Source: Catellatospora paridis
GTDB lineage: Bacteria > Actinomycetota > Actinomycetes > Mycobacteriales > Micromonosporaceae
Assembly: GCF_009720365.1 (NCBI RefSeq)
Contig: NZ_ML769313.1
Coordinates: forward strand, 358,591 to 422,590
Length of the DNA stretch: 64,000 nt
Direction: 5' to 3'
The position numbers and the translations under genes are program-made. Positions 33,993 to 42,088 of this stretch are shown in pieces. Under the pieces are notes generated by a model. It was not told the DNA's origin and did no database searches. It saw nothing but the letters and a program-made list of their open reading frames with translations. Position 1 is the first letter of the stretch. Each line of letters begins with the position of its first letter.

Positions 33993-36793
33993 GCACACCG
34001 ACCTTCGGAGTGCTGCGCTCGCAGCTGCTCGACGCGGCGGCGGCGCTGGCCGACGGCCCGGACGCGCTCGCCGGGATCCTGTCCGGCATCGTGGACGACG
34101 TCGACCGGGCGCTCGCCGAGCCGCTGGAGATCTTCCCGGTGTGCCACCACTCGCCCGCGTCGGCGATGGCGATGGCCCGACGGCTGCGCGAGAAGCAGCC
34201 GAAGGTCATCTACCTGGAGCTGTGCGAGGACATGACGCCGCTGCTCACCGAGCTGCGCAACTGCCGCCTGCCGGTGGCGGTGCAGGCGTTCGCGTCCGAA
34301 CTGGACGGCTTCCCGCAGGACTGGGCGCCGCTGTCGGTGGTCGCGCCGATCACCGAGGCGTCGGCCGAATACCAGGCCATCGGGTACGCCCTGGACACGC
34401 CCGGGGTCGAGTTGGTGCTCGTGGACCGGTCCACCGACCACGTGTTCCAGTGGCAGCCGCGCAAGGACAAAGCGGCCGAGCAGCCCGCCGAACCCGGCAC
34501 GGAACCCGCCGAGGACGCCGACCTGCACGGTGACGCGGTCGGCGTGGAGATCGGCGACCTGCGGCCGCGTTTCGCCGAACTGGAGGAGCACCTGCTGCAC
34601 CACGGCAAGGTGCGGCACTGGTCGGAGTGGTGGGACCAGTACGTCGAGCAGCCCCTCGGCGACGCCGACTACGACACGTACCGGCAGGTCATGGTCCTGA
34701 TCGGCAGCCTGTTCCGGCGCCTGGCCCCGGGCGCGCACCACCGGGTCACCTCCGACGAGGAACGCGAGCGCTACATGTGGACCCGGATGCGGCAGCACCT
34801 CGCCGCATCCGGCGTCGACGCGGCCGACACCCTCTACGTCTGCGGGGCGTTCCACGCCGCCAGCCACGTCGACGAGTTCGGCCTGCACGGCGCGGACACC
34901 TACGAGATCAGCCCCCGCACCGCCACGAAGTGGCACTACGGCCTGATCCCGTCCAGCCACTCCTCGATCGAGGCCCAGTTCGGGCTGGCCTCAGGCTCGG
35001 TGTCGATCGCAGCGGCGGTCTTCGCCAAGTCGCTGACCCGCACCGGCGTGGTCCCGTACCAGCTGGAGGGCCAGCAGGGCGGCCGGGCGGCGAAGAAGAA
35101 GGCCAAGCCGGTTCCGCCGGTGTTGGCGCAGTCGCAGCAGGTCGCCGACCGGCTGTCCGGGTTCCTCGCCCGGCCGCCGGTGCTCGACACGCTCGACGAG
35201 GACGAGCTGCTCGGCTGGTCCGTGGAGATCGTCCGGCTGGCCCGGCGCAACGGCTACCTGTCCAGCACCGCCGACGCCATCGCCGTGTTCGAGACCTCGA
35301 TCCTGCTCGCCGGGATGCGCGGCCGTGCCCGTCCTACGCCGTACGACTTCCAGGATGCGGCCGTCACCTGTATCGAGAAGGAGTCCGTGCCCGGCCGCCG
35401 CGACGTGCGGCGGCTCTGCGAGATCATGCTCGGCGGCGACCGGATCGGCCAGGTCGGCTACGAGTCGCTGCCGCCGCTGGCCCGCGACGTGCACGACCGG
35501 CTCGCGCCGCTCGGCCTCAAACTGGAGCAGCGCGGCGTGCAGCGGGCCCTGCTCGACATCGCCGGCGATCCCGTGCTGGGCAGGTGCTCCGACCTGCTGT
35601 GGATCCTGCGCCACCTGCTGCCCAAAGGCGCGGCCCGCCCGATCATGGGCGAGCGGCGGCTCGGCCACCGGGCCATCCAGGAGTCCTGGGACCTGGCGCT
35701 CGGCACCCACGAGCGGGAGCTGATCGAACTCGGCTACGAGGGCATCACCGTCGAGCAGGTGCTCGAACAGCGGCTGCGCCGCTCGGTATGGGGCCCGCAG
35801 GCCACCGCCGCGGTCGCCCTCGGCGCGGTCGAGGACGCCACGCTGTACCTGCGCAGCCGCCGCTTCGCCGACGAGCTGGGCGCCCGCGCGGTCGACCTGC
35901 TGGCCGCCGAGCGCACCGTCGACGACGCCCCGGACGTGCTGCGCCGGGCCCGCCGCCTGCTGGCCCACTACCGGGCCACCGAGCCGGTGCTGCCCGCCTG
36001 GCTGGAGGCGTTCGTCAAGGCCGGGTACGCGCACTACTGCACCCTGCTGCCGAACGCCTTCGTGGAGGAGGAGACCGGCACCAAGCAGGTCGCCGCGATG
36101 CTGGGCTTCCTGTTCAGCATGGAGAGCCTGGCGCTGTCGCTGGGCTGCGACCGGGCCCAGCTGGAGCTGGCCGTGGCGCAGTCGCACCCGACCACGCCCG
36201 GCAAGACCGCGCTGCTGTGGGCCGCACAGCACCAGCTCGGCGTGCTGCCCCGGGCCGAGCTGCGCGAACGCTGCGCGCAACTGCTGGACAACCCGCTGGT
36301 GCTGCCCGCGTATCCGCAGTATCTGAGCGGGTTCGTGCAGGCCCTGGAACCGGTGCCGGCGCTGGCCGGGTTCGTGGTCGAGGCGATCTCGCAGGCGTTC
36401 GGGCGCCTGCCCGACGCGGTGCTGCTGCCCTGGCTGCCGACACTGATCACGACCCTGCGCAAGGAGGGCGGCGACCACGTCGGCCTGCTGGTCCGCGAGG
36501 CCGGCCGGGTGTTCCCGGGCGATCTGGCGGCACTGGACGCGTGGACGCCGCCCTGGTCGGCGACGGCCGTGGACCCCGCGGCCGCGGCCGCCGCGCCGCG
36601 TGGCCAAGCCGGTCCGGTCGCGGTGCTGCTCGCCGCGCACCCCGAGCCGACCGACGCGCTGGCCGCCCTGCTCGGCTGCGACGGCACCTGGGCGGAGCCG
36701 GAGCAGGCACCGGGCACCGGCCCGGTCAACGACCTGCTGATCCGGTATCCGGAGTCGGCCGCCGAGCTGGCCATGGCCATCGGCATCGGTTAG
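33989..36793 (+). CDS. DUF5682-like large protein of the MoxR/VWA operon
   Basis: A 934-residue protein. Near the N-terminus, C-H-H-S-P-A-S-A-M-A-M-A-R (about 52-64) matches the H-H-x-P-x-S motif that opens DUF5682/TraB-TIKI-like proteins. I-Y-L-E-L-C-E-D-M and a later L-Y-V-C-G-A-F-H-A-A-S (about 285-295) match the other conserved His/Glu positions, which in the related TIKI/TraB fold bind metal. The C-terminal 550 residues are alpha-helical repeats. It is the last gene of the five-gene operon and is followed by a terminator. Confidence 0.8.
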   Translation: MSTPTFGVLRSQLLDAAAALADGPDALAGILSGIVDDVDRALAEPLEIFPVCHHSPASAMAMARRLREKQPKVIYLELCEDMTPLLTELRNCRLPVAVQAFASELDGFPQDWAPLSVVAPITEASAEYQAIGYALDTPGVELVLVDRSTDHVFQWQPRKDKAAEQPAEPGTEPAEDADLHGDAVGVEIGDLRPRFAELEEHLLHHGKVRHWSEWWDQYVEQPLGDADYDTYRQVMVLIGSLFRRLAPGAHHRVTSDEERERYMWTRMRQHLAASGVDAADTLYVCGAFHAASHVDEFGLHGADTYEISPRTATKWHYGLIPSSHSSIEAQFGLASGSVSIAAAVFAKSLTRTGVVPYQLEGQQGGRAAKKKAKPVPPVLAQSQQVADRLSGFLARPPVLDTLDEDELLGWSVEIVRLARRNGYLSSTADAIAVFETSILLAGMRGRARPTPYDFQDAAVTCIEKESVPGRRDVRRLCEIMLGGDRIGQVGYESLPPLARDVHDRLAPLGLKLEQRGVQRALLDIAGDPVLGRCSDLLWILRHLLPKGAARPIMGERRLGHRAIQESWDLALGTHERELIELGYEGITVEQVLEQRLRRSVWGPQATAAVALGAVEDATLYLRSRRFADELGARAVDLLAAERTVDDAPDVLRRARRLLAHYRATEPVLPAWLEAFVKAGYAHYCTLLPNAFVEEETGTKQVAAMLGFLFSMESLALSLGCDRAQLELAVAQSHPTTPGKTALLWAAQHQLGVLPRAELRERCAQLLDNPLVLPAYPQYLSGFVQALEPVPALAGFVVEAISQAFGRLPDAVLLPWLPTLITTLRKEGGDHVGLLVREAGRVFPGDLAALDAWTPPWSATAVDPAAAAAAPRGQAGPVAVLLAAHPEPTDALAALLGCDGTWAEPEQAPGTGPVNDLLIRYPESAAELAMAIGIG

Positions 36794-36801
36794 TGGTTCC
36801 T

Positions 36802-36833
36802 GGGCCGTGGTGGAACCGTCTCCGCCACGGCCC
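36802..36833 (+). terminator. terminator of the SWIM/MoxR/VWA operon
   Basis: GGGCCGTGG (36802-36810) pairs with CCACGGCCC (36825-36833) just downstream of the DUF5682 stop. Confidence 0.7.
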
Positions 36834-36974
36834 TCGGCGGGGGAGTAACCCAAATCCGGGCATTCCTGCGCAGATCAGCCATCATTCGTGCTCACCTGCC
36901 CGAACGTGAGGCACGGCGACCCTGCTCGGTGCGGACATCGGCTATCGTCTGGCCCCGACGGGTGGGGGTGACGG

Positions 36975-37232
36975 GTGTTTGACCTGGTGGCAGGGCTGAT
37001 CGGCGGCTTGATCGGTGGGAGTTGGGCCGAGCGGAGCGAAGTTCGGCGCGCTGAGGCGCGACGGGCGGCGCTCGCCGCGGGCGAGCCCGTGCGCGTGCCG
37101 TGCGGGATCAGGGACACCGGCGCCGGGCAGACCCAGTGGCGTCATGGTGACCTGCTCATCACGGCGGATGGCGCGTGGTGGACCCCGCCGGGCATGAACA
37201 CCCGTCGCATCCCGCTCGGACCCCAGGGGTGA
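36975..37232 (+). CDS. small protein with N-terminal hydrophobic segment (first half of a possible split gene)
   Basis: An 85-residue protein. Residues 1-16 (V-A-G-L-I-G-G-L-I-G-G) are hydrophobic and Gly-rich, followed by a basic Arg-rich helix and a beta-rich C-terminal part (V-P-C-G-I-R, W-R-H-G-D-L-L-I, W-W-T-P-P). Its stop lies in GTGA, whose GTG opens the following 52-residue frame. Together the two frames read like one compact actinobacterial protein interrupted by a frameshift in a C/G run (CCCCAGGGG). Which reading is correct cannot be settled from sequence alone. Confidence 0.55.
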   Translation: MFDLVAGLIGGLIGGSWAERSEVRRAEARRAALAAGEPVRVPCGIRDTGAGQTQWRHGDLLITADGAWWTPPGMNTRRIPLGPQG

Positions 37233-37387
37233 CCGTGCACGGCAACCGTCCGGTCGCCATGGGCGAGAGCTGGGACGTCAACCCGTCGTGCCGGATCCTG
37301 GCCGTGCGGATCGGCGAGCGCTCGCTGGAACTCGCCGTGCCCGAGGCGGATCTCGCCGCGGTCGGCGACGTGCTGCCGCTGACCTGA
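37229..37387 (+). CDS. 52-residue overlapping frame (second half of possible split gene)
   Basis: Begins with GTG overlapping the previous stop (GTGA). It encodes W-D-V-N-P-S-C-R-I-L-A-V-R and E-L-A-V-P-E-A-D-L-A-A-V-G, beta-rich and of good codon use. Either a translationally coupled small gene or the displaced C-terminus of the preceding one. Confidence 0.5.
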   Translation: MTVHGNRPVAMGESWDVNPSCRILAVRIGERSLELAVPEADLAAVGDVLPLT

Positions 37388-37451
37388 TCCGCCGATCCGT
37401 GGCCGTGCACCGCAGGTCGTCAGAGGCGTGGTGCCGAACCGGTGGGGGCGA

Positions 37452-37958
37452 TCAGCGCCATCTCGCCACCAGGTCACGCATGCGGGACTCGTCGTCAGGG
37501 AAGTAGCTCTCCCAGCCCTGATCCAGCCTCATCCAGGCGGCGGGTTGCCCACTCTCGCCGGTCAAGGGCGTCGAGGGGTCGACGACCGCGACGTAGGAGA
37601 GCGACAGCGTCGCCGGCAATTCGGGATGGAACGAGCGCACGGCCACCGCCGCCGGCTGGGCCAGGAGCTCGACCTGCAGCCCGGTCTCCTCGAACAACTC
37701 TCGCGCCGCGGCCTCGCGAGGCGTCTCCCCAGGCTCGACCTTGCCGCCCGGTGGCACCCAGGCCCGCCAGGGGTGCCGGACCAGCACGACCTGGGTGAAC
37801 TCCGGGTCGAACACCCACGCCTCGGCTCCCAGAGGCTGCATCGGTTCTTGCGCCGCGGCGTCGAGCCATGCGCGCGCGTCGTCGAACTCCCGCTCGGCCG
37901 CCGCCACGTCACTGCGCACCGCGTCGAGGATGTGCTGGTCGAGTCGGCCACGAGTCAT
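37452..37958 (-). CDS. Nudix hydrolase
   Basis: A 168-residue hydrolase cleaving nucleoside diphosphate-linked substrates. A complete Nudix box G-x5-E-x7-R-E-x2-E-E-x-G is present (G-K-V-E-P-G-E at about 81-87, then R-E-L-F-E-E-T-G-L). The N-terminal 45 residues are a helical extension, and P-P-G-G directly precedes the box as usual. I placed the start at the ATG at 37958; the upstream in-frame stretch has no ribosome site. Substrate unknown (ADP-ribose, dNTP or similar). Confidence 0.9.
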   Translation of the reverse strand: MTRGRLDQHILDAVRSDVAAAEREFDDARAWLDAAAQEPMQPLGAEAWVFDPEFTQVVLVRHPWRAWVPPGGKVEPGETPREAAARELFEETGLQVELLAQPAAVAVRSFHPELPATLSLSYVAVVDPSTPLTGESGQPAAWMRLDQGWESYFPDDESRMRDLVARWR

Positions 37959-38096
37959 GGATGCAAGGTAGAGCGCAGGTCTGACATCGACCGGCGGCAC
38001 GTAAGAGGCCGGTTCCTTTCGCGGACGTCGGCGGAGCGCTGCCGCGGACCTGATCCGTCGGCACCACCACGGCCCGGCGGTTGACAGCTCGTCCCA

Positions 38097-38987
38097 CTAC
38101 CGGCGGACGAGTGCGCTCAGGATCCGTTCGCAGCGGGCGGGGTCGATGGTGAGACCGTGTTCCAGGCCCCAGAGCCAGTAGTCGACGCAGCGGGTGACGG
38201 TCCAGCCGTGGGCTGCCTCGGCGTCCAGGTCCCCGGCCGCGACGACGATGTCGAGAATCCGCCGCACGTCGGCATCGGTGTGCAACTCGTCGGCGCGGGT
38301 CCACATCAGTTCGGGCACGGAGTACTCCGGGGCGCCCACAAGGGCCCGGGGGTCGACGGCCAGCCACGGTTGCCGTGCCGCGGCCAGCACGTTGCCATAG
38401 TGCAGGTCGGCGTGGAGCAGAACCTGCTCCCCGGCCTCCCCCCACTCGAGGGCGTGGCCGCAGGCCGCCTCCACCCACCCCGGTGGGATCGGGAAGCCGA
38501 GAGCCCGCTGGCGCCGGGTCACCGATTCCGGGATTCCCGCCGCGACGTCGGACAGCGTGCGCAGCCCCGCTGGCGGCGCGACGGCAAGGGTGCGGATGAG
38601 CGAGCCGGCGACCTCCGCCGCTTCCGGCAGCGGCAGCGTGTGCAGGGATCTCGTGTGGTCCAGGCGCTCCAGCAGCAGGGCACCCGCGTCGGGTGCTGCA
38701 TCCACCAGCGTGACCACACCTCGGCCCCGCCACGCCCGCAGCGCGCGGACCTCTTCCGCGACGGAGTCCTTCAGCCAGGTCAGCCTCAGGGCCAGCGGCT
38801 GCTCGCGACGACGGACCAGCACCACCAGACTCTGGCCGCCATGCAGCGGCTCGGTGTCGTCGACGACTAGGTCCCACCGCTCGCGAAGCCGCTCCACCAG
38901 TGTCGGCAGCGACCGCACCCACCTGCGCCCGGGCTCGCCGCCGACGCGCGTACGCCACTCGGCGAACTGCTCGGGCACCCTGATCAC
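38097..38987 (-). CDS. aminoglycoside 6-phosphotransferase-like kinase (APH(6) family)
   Basis: A 296-residue small-molecule kinase. The catalytic loop is L-L-H-A-D-L-H-Y-G-N-V-L (about residues 190-201) with the base Asp and Asn. A following W-L-A-V-D-P-R supplies the magnesium-binding Asp. The N-terminal lobe has G-G-Q-S-L-V-V-L-V and a conserved L-R-L-T-W. The closest family I recognise is the streptomycin 6-kinase/hydroxyurea kinase family, which inactivates aminoglycosides; many chromosomal members act on unknown metabolites, so resistance is not certain. Confidence 0.85.
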   Translation of the reverse strand: MIRVPEQFAEWRTRVGGEPGRRWVRSLPTLVERLRERWDLVVDDTEPLHGGQSLVVLVRRREQPLALRLTWLKDSVAEEVRALRAWRGRGVVTLVDAAPDAGALLLERLDHTRSLHTLPLPEAAEVAGSLIRTLAVAPPAGLRTLSDVAAGIPESVTRRQRALGFPIPPGWVEAACGHALEWGEAGEQVLLHADLHYGNVLAAARQPWLAVDPRALVGAPEYSVPELMWTRADELHTDADVRRILDIVVAAGDLDAEAAHGWTVTRCVDYWLWGLEHGLTIDPARCERILSALVRR

Positions 38988-39223
38988 GAGTCTGGTCCTG
39001 CTCTCGCCGGAAGGCGATCACGTTCCTGGCCGGTCCTGGACACCTCAGGCTCGCAAAGCCCGCACGGCGGTGGACGACATGCGGCGCGACCGGTCGACAA
39101 CATCAAAATGACCCGGCGTGAAGGGATCGACCGTCCCTGGATAAACCGCTCGGGCCGACCCGAGACCGCCATCAGAGGCATGAGGCACCGAGCCAGAGTA
39201 TGCCAACGCCTACCCCGCCACGA
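38988..39223. other. intergenic region between minus-strand genes
   Basis: About 240 bp with no convincing gene. It contains no strong hairpin. Probably the promoter region of the kinase gene. Confidence 0.4.
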
Positions 39224-39643
39224 TCAGCTGTTGGGCGAGGGGAGAGCGACCCGGGCGACGAGGAACTTCGGGGCCATCTCGCAGTAGCTGTCGGTGATCA
39301 GTTCGGCGATCTCGGTCCAGTCGGTGTGGTCACCGAGGATGGCAGCGGCGACGTTGTGGCCCCAGGGGGCGCGGAAGAACGGGAAGCCGCGGGTGGTCAG
39401 GCTGAGGAGGTCGGCCACGGGTGCGCGAAACGTCATCACGGTCGGCGCCTCGCCGGCGATCATTTGCTGGGCGTAGACCGGGAAACGTTCCGGGTCCGGC
39501 GTGTAGACGTGGGCGACTGTCCGCGCGCGGATCCGCCAGCGGACGCCGATCCAGGCCGGTTCCTCGTACGTGTCGGGCAATTGTCGGCAGATCTGTCGCA
39601 GCCGGTCCAGGATCTCGTTTGGTACGTCGCCAGGGCCGGACAT
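39224..39643 (-). CDS. MmcQ/YjbR-like protein
   Basis: A 139-residue protein. L-P-D-T-Y-E-E-P-A-W near residue 20 and the R-A-P-W-G-H-N-V-A-A segment near 95 match the YjbR/CyaY-like small DNA-binding fold. Family members have a basic surface and unknown role. The start is chosen at ATG 39643; the longer in-frame extension to 39838 overlaps the divergent gene and looks non-coding. Transcribed divergently from a membrane-anchored protein. Confidence 0.75.
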   Translation of the reverse strand: MSGPGDVPNEILDRLRQICRQLPDTYEEPAWIGVRWRIRARTVAHVYTPDPERFPVYAQQMIAGEAPTVMTFRAPVADLLSLTTRGFPFFRAPWGHNVAAAILGDHTDWTEIAELITDSYCEMAPKFLVARVALPSPNS

Positions 39644-39759
39644 ACGCCGACAGTAGCGGTTGCCAGCGAACTTCGCGCACCGGTCGCCCGTCGTATTGCA
39701 CCAAATGTGCACCATTCGCCGGGCAACCGAAGGTCGCCTCGTCGCCCTAGAGTCGTGAC

Positions 39760-40302
39760 GTGAGCCGAGCGCGCAGACGGTGGATGTGGACGGGCACGAT
39801 CGCGCTGCTCGGGATAGCGGCGGGCGGTCTGTTCGCATGCCTGACCTACGAGTTGGAGCACGGCGACAGCTGGAACGTGGGGGAAGGGGCCGTCTTCGAG
39901 GAAGCCAGCCAAGGCGTCGCCGTGCATGAGCTTCGACCAGGCAACACGGTGCGGATCGCCATCACGGTCCGCAATCCGGGGCCGCTGCCGATAGCCGTCG
40001 ACGAGGTCGCGCTCAGGAGCCCGGACGTGGCTGTCGACGCCGTGACGATGCTCGAACACGCCGGCGAGAGCGCCGAGTGTTGCCGGCCTGAAGACGCCGG
40101 GCCGTTCCGGCCGGTGACCGTCAGCCCGGACGACCAGGTCATGATCTGGCTGACGCTGCGGGTCACCGGCGCCAACCCGTACCCGCCGTGCTCAGGCTTC
40201 GCCCTGGAAGCCGCCGACGTCAGCTACCACGTGCTGCGTTTTCCCCGAACACAGTCGTTACCACTGCGCACAGACATCGCATTTCGCACTTCATGTTCGT
40301 AG
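39760..40302 (+). CDS. membrane-anchored extracellular beta-domain protein
   Basis: A 180-residue protein with a single N-terminal hydrophobic segment (residues 9-29) after a basic start, then an extracellular part. The region 55-120 (R-I-A-I-T-V-R-N-P-G-P-L-P-I-A-V) reads like a CARDB/DUF11-type immunoglobulin-like domain. Two adjacent Cys (C-C) and another pair near the end may form disulfides. No enzymatic motif. Probably an envelope protein. Confidence 0.6.
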   Translation: MSRARRRWMWTGTIALLGIAAGGLFACLTYELEHGDSWNVGEGAVFEEASQGVAVHELRPGNTVRIAITVRNPGPLPIAVDEVALRSPDVAVDAVTMLEHAGESAECCRPEDAGPFRPVTVSPDDQVMIWLTLRVTGANPYPPCSGFALEAADVSYHVLRFPRTQSLPLRTDIAFRTSCS

Positions 40303-40408
40303 TACGTCGGCCGCGGTCGGTGTTTCCGCCAGCCGATCAGCGCGAGATGCGCCCTCCAGGCCGTTTCCGGGCACGCCGGGTGCGCTGAAGATCGCCTAGG
40401 CTCGCCGG

Positions 40409-40900
40409 ATGGACAGCGGTCATGTTTCCGTGCCCGGCGGGGCACTCTATTTCGAGCGAATCGGCCGCGGATCGCCGATCGTGTTCGTACATGCGGGAAT
40501 CGCGGACCTGACCATGTGGAAACCGCAGGTCGACGAGTTCGCCAGGGACCATACGGTGGTGTGCTTCGACAGCCGGGGCTTCGGCCGGTCGAGGACGGAT
40601 GCGGTCGAGTTCTCCCCGGTCGACGACCTGCGCGCGGTGTTCGACCACCTGGAGATAGGACAGGCCGTGCTCGTCGGCTGCTCGCGCGGCGGTCAGCAGA
40701 GCCTCGACTTCACCCTGGAGCAGCCGGATCGGGTCACTGGGTTGGTCTGGGTCTGCGGTGGTGTCAGTGGCTCGTCGCACGAGGGACCTGCGGAGCAGAC
40801 CGCGATCTTCGACCAGATCGAGGCGCTCTGGCAGGCCAAGGACTGGGACGCGCTCGTCGATCTGGAGACCGACTTCGCCGCCGGGCACCGCCGGTGCTGA
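40409..40900 (+). pseudogene. truncated alpha/beta hydrolase
   Basis: A 163-residue fragment of an alpha/beta hydrolase. V-H-A-G (residues 27-30), the D-S-R-G-F-G-R-S motif and G-C-S-R-G-G (nucleophile elbow near 92) are intact. The normal cap and the C-terminal part with catalytic Asp and His, about 100 residues, are missing. The sequence stops at a frame ending in H-R-R-C, 22 bp before the next gene. Complete relatives of this subfamily are about 260-280 residues. Probably not catalytic. Confidence 0.75.
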
Positions 40901-40924
40901 CCTGCCGCGTGAAATGATCCACCC

Positions 40925-42019
40925 ATGCTGACCCGACGCGCTCTCAACCGTGCCCTGCTCGCGCGGCAGCTGCTGCTGGAGCGCTCGCCCCTGGGCCCGC
41001 TGGAGGCGATCGAGCACCTCGCCGGCCTGCCCGCCCAGTCGCCGAATCCGCCCTACCTCGGGCTGTGGACGCGGCTGCGGGAGTTCCGCATCGAGGACCT
41101 GTCGGAGCTGCTCACCTCGCGCGCGGCCGTCCGGATCGGGCTGATGCGGGCCACCCCGCACCTGGTCGGCGCCCGTGACGCCCGGGGCCTGCGCCCGTTG
41201 CTGCAGGGTGTGCAGGAACGGCACCTCAGCGCCGCGCACCGCGAGCGGGTGCGCGGAGCGGACCTCGGCGAGATCGCCGCGGCGGGACGGGCGCTGGTCG
41301 AGCAGCGGCCGTACACGGTCAAGGAGCTGGGCGCCGCGCTCGCCGAGCGCTGGCCCGACGCCGATCCCGCCGCGCTCGGGGCGGCGGCGCGGGCCGGCCT
41401 GCCGCTGGTGCAGGTGCCGCCGCACAGCCTGTGGGGCGCGGTCGGGCAGCCCGCCTACACCACTGCTGAGCACTGGCTCGGCGCGGGCGACGGGCCGCCG
41501 GCCACTGTCGACGACCTGGTGCTGCGGTATCTGGCCGCGTTCGGGCCGGCGACGGTCCGGGACATGCAGACCTGGTCGGGGCTCGGCGGGCTGGGCGAGG
41601 TCGTCGACCGGCTCGGCGACCGGCTGGTGGCCGACCGCGACGAGCAGGGAGCCGAGCTGCTCGACCTGCCCGACGGCCCGCTGCCGCACCCGGACACCCC
41701 CGCGCCCGCGCGTTACCTCGCGGAGTTCGACGCGATGCTGGACGCGTACGACGACAGCACCCGGATCATGGACGACCGGGACCGGCGCGACATCTTCGCG
41801 GTGCCCGGGGTCGTGCCCGGCACGGTCCTGGTCGACGGCTTCGTCCAGGCGATCTGGACGATGACCAGGAAGAAGGGCGTGGTGACGCTGGTCGTACGTC
41901 CCCTGTTCCAGATACCGACCAGGGACGTGCAGGACCTGACGGAGGAGGGCGAGCGGCTGCTCGCGTTCGCGGCTCCCGACGCCACCCGCCGTGACGTGCG
42001 TTTCAACTCCCGCTGGTGA
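40925..42019 (+). CDS. AlkZ-like winged-helix DNA-binding protein (HTH_42 family)
   Basis: A 364-residue protein of the HTH_42/AlkZ family, which includes DNA glycosylases that unhook interstrand crosslinks and protect producers of DNA-alkylating antibiotics. The opening L-N-R-A-L-L-A-R-Q-L-L-L-E-R helix and the loop L-P-A-Q-S-P-N-P-P-Y-L-G-L-W (about 35-48) mark the family. The catalytic Q-x-Q of AlkZ is replaced by A-Q-S-P. The central part has three tandem winged helices and the C-terminus L-V-V-R-P-L. It may be a non-catalytic or general member. Ends at a bidirectional terminator. Confidence 0.82.
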   Translation: MLTRRALNRALLARQLLLERSPLGPLEAIEHLAGLPAQSPNPPYLGLWTRLREFRIEDLSELLTSRAAVRIGLMRATPHLVGARDARGLRPLLQGVQERHLSAAHRERVRGADLGEIAAAGRALVEQRPYTVKELGAALAERWPDADPAALGAAARAGLPLVQVPPHSLWGAVGQPAYTTAEHWLGAGDGPPATVDDLVLRYLAAFGPATVRDMQTWSGLGGLGEVVDRLGDRLVADRDEQGAELLDLPDGPLPHPDTPAPARYLAEFDAMLDAYDDSTRIMDDRDRRDIFAVPGVVPGTVLVDGFVQAIWTMTRKKGVVTLVVRPLFQIPTRDVQDLTEEGERLLAFAAPDATRRDVRFNSRW

Positions 42020-42034
42020 ACGGCCTGCCACAGC

Positions 42035-42074
42035 GGTGAGCCGGTGCCACGCGGTTGCGCGGCACCGGCTCACC
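42035..42074. terminator. bidirectional terminator, 14-bp perfect stem
   Basis: GGTGAGCCGGTGCC (42035-42048) and GGCACCGGCTCACC (42061-42074) with a 12-base loop, placed between convergent genes. Confidence 0.85.
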
Positions 42075-42088
42075 GGGACGGGCCGGCG

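Noticed and set aside
34991-36853. Long open frame on the minus strand opposite the DUF5682-like gene (620 codons)
   Set aside because: It is a shadow of the plus-strand gene caused by high GC; composition is Gln/Arg/His-rich, no family motif is visible and there is no sensible start site.
40925-42019. Claiming a self-resistance gene for a DNA-damaging product
   Set aside because: Q-x-Q motif altered and location outside the operon; only a possibility.
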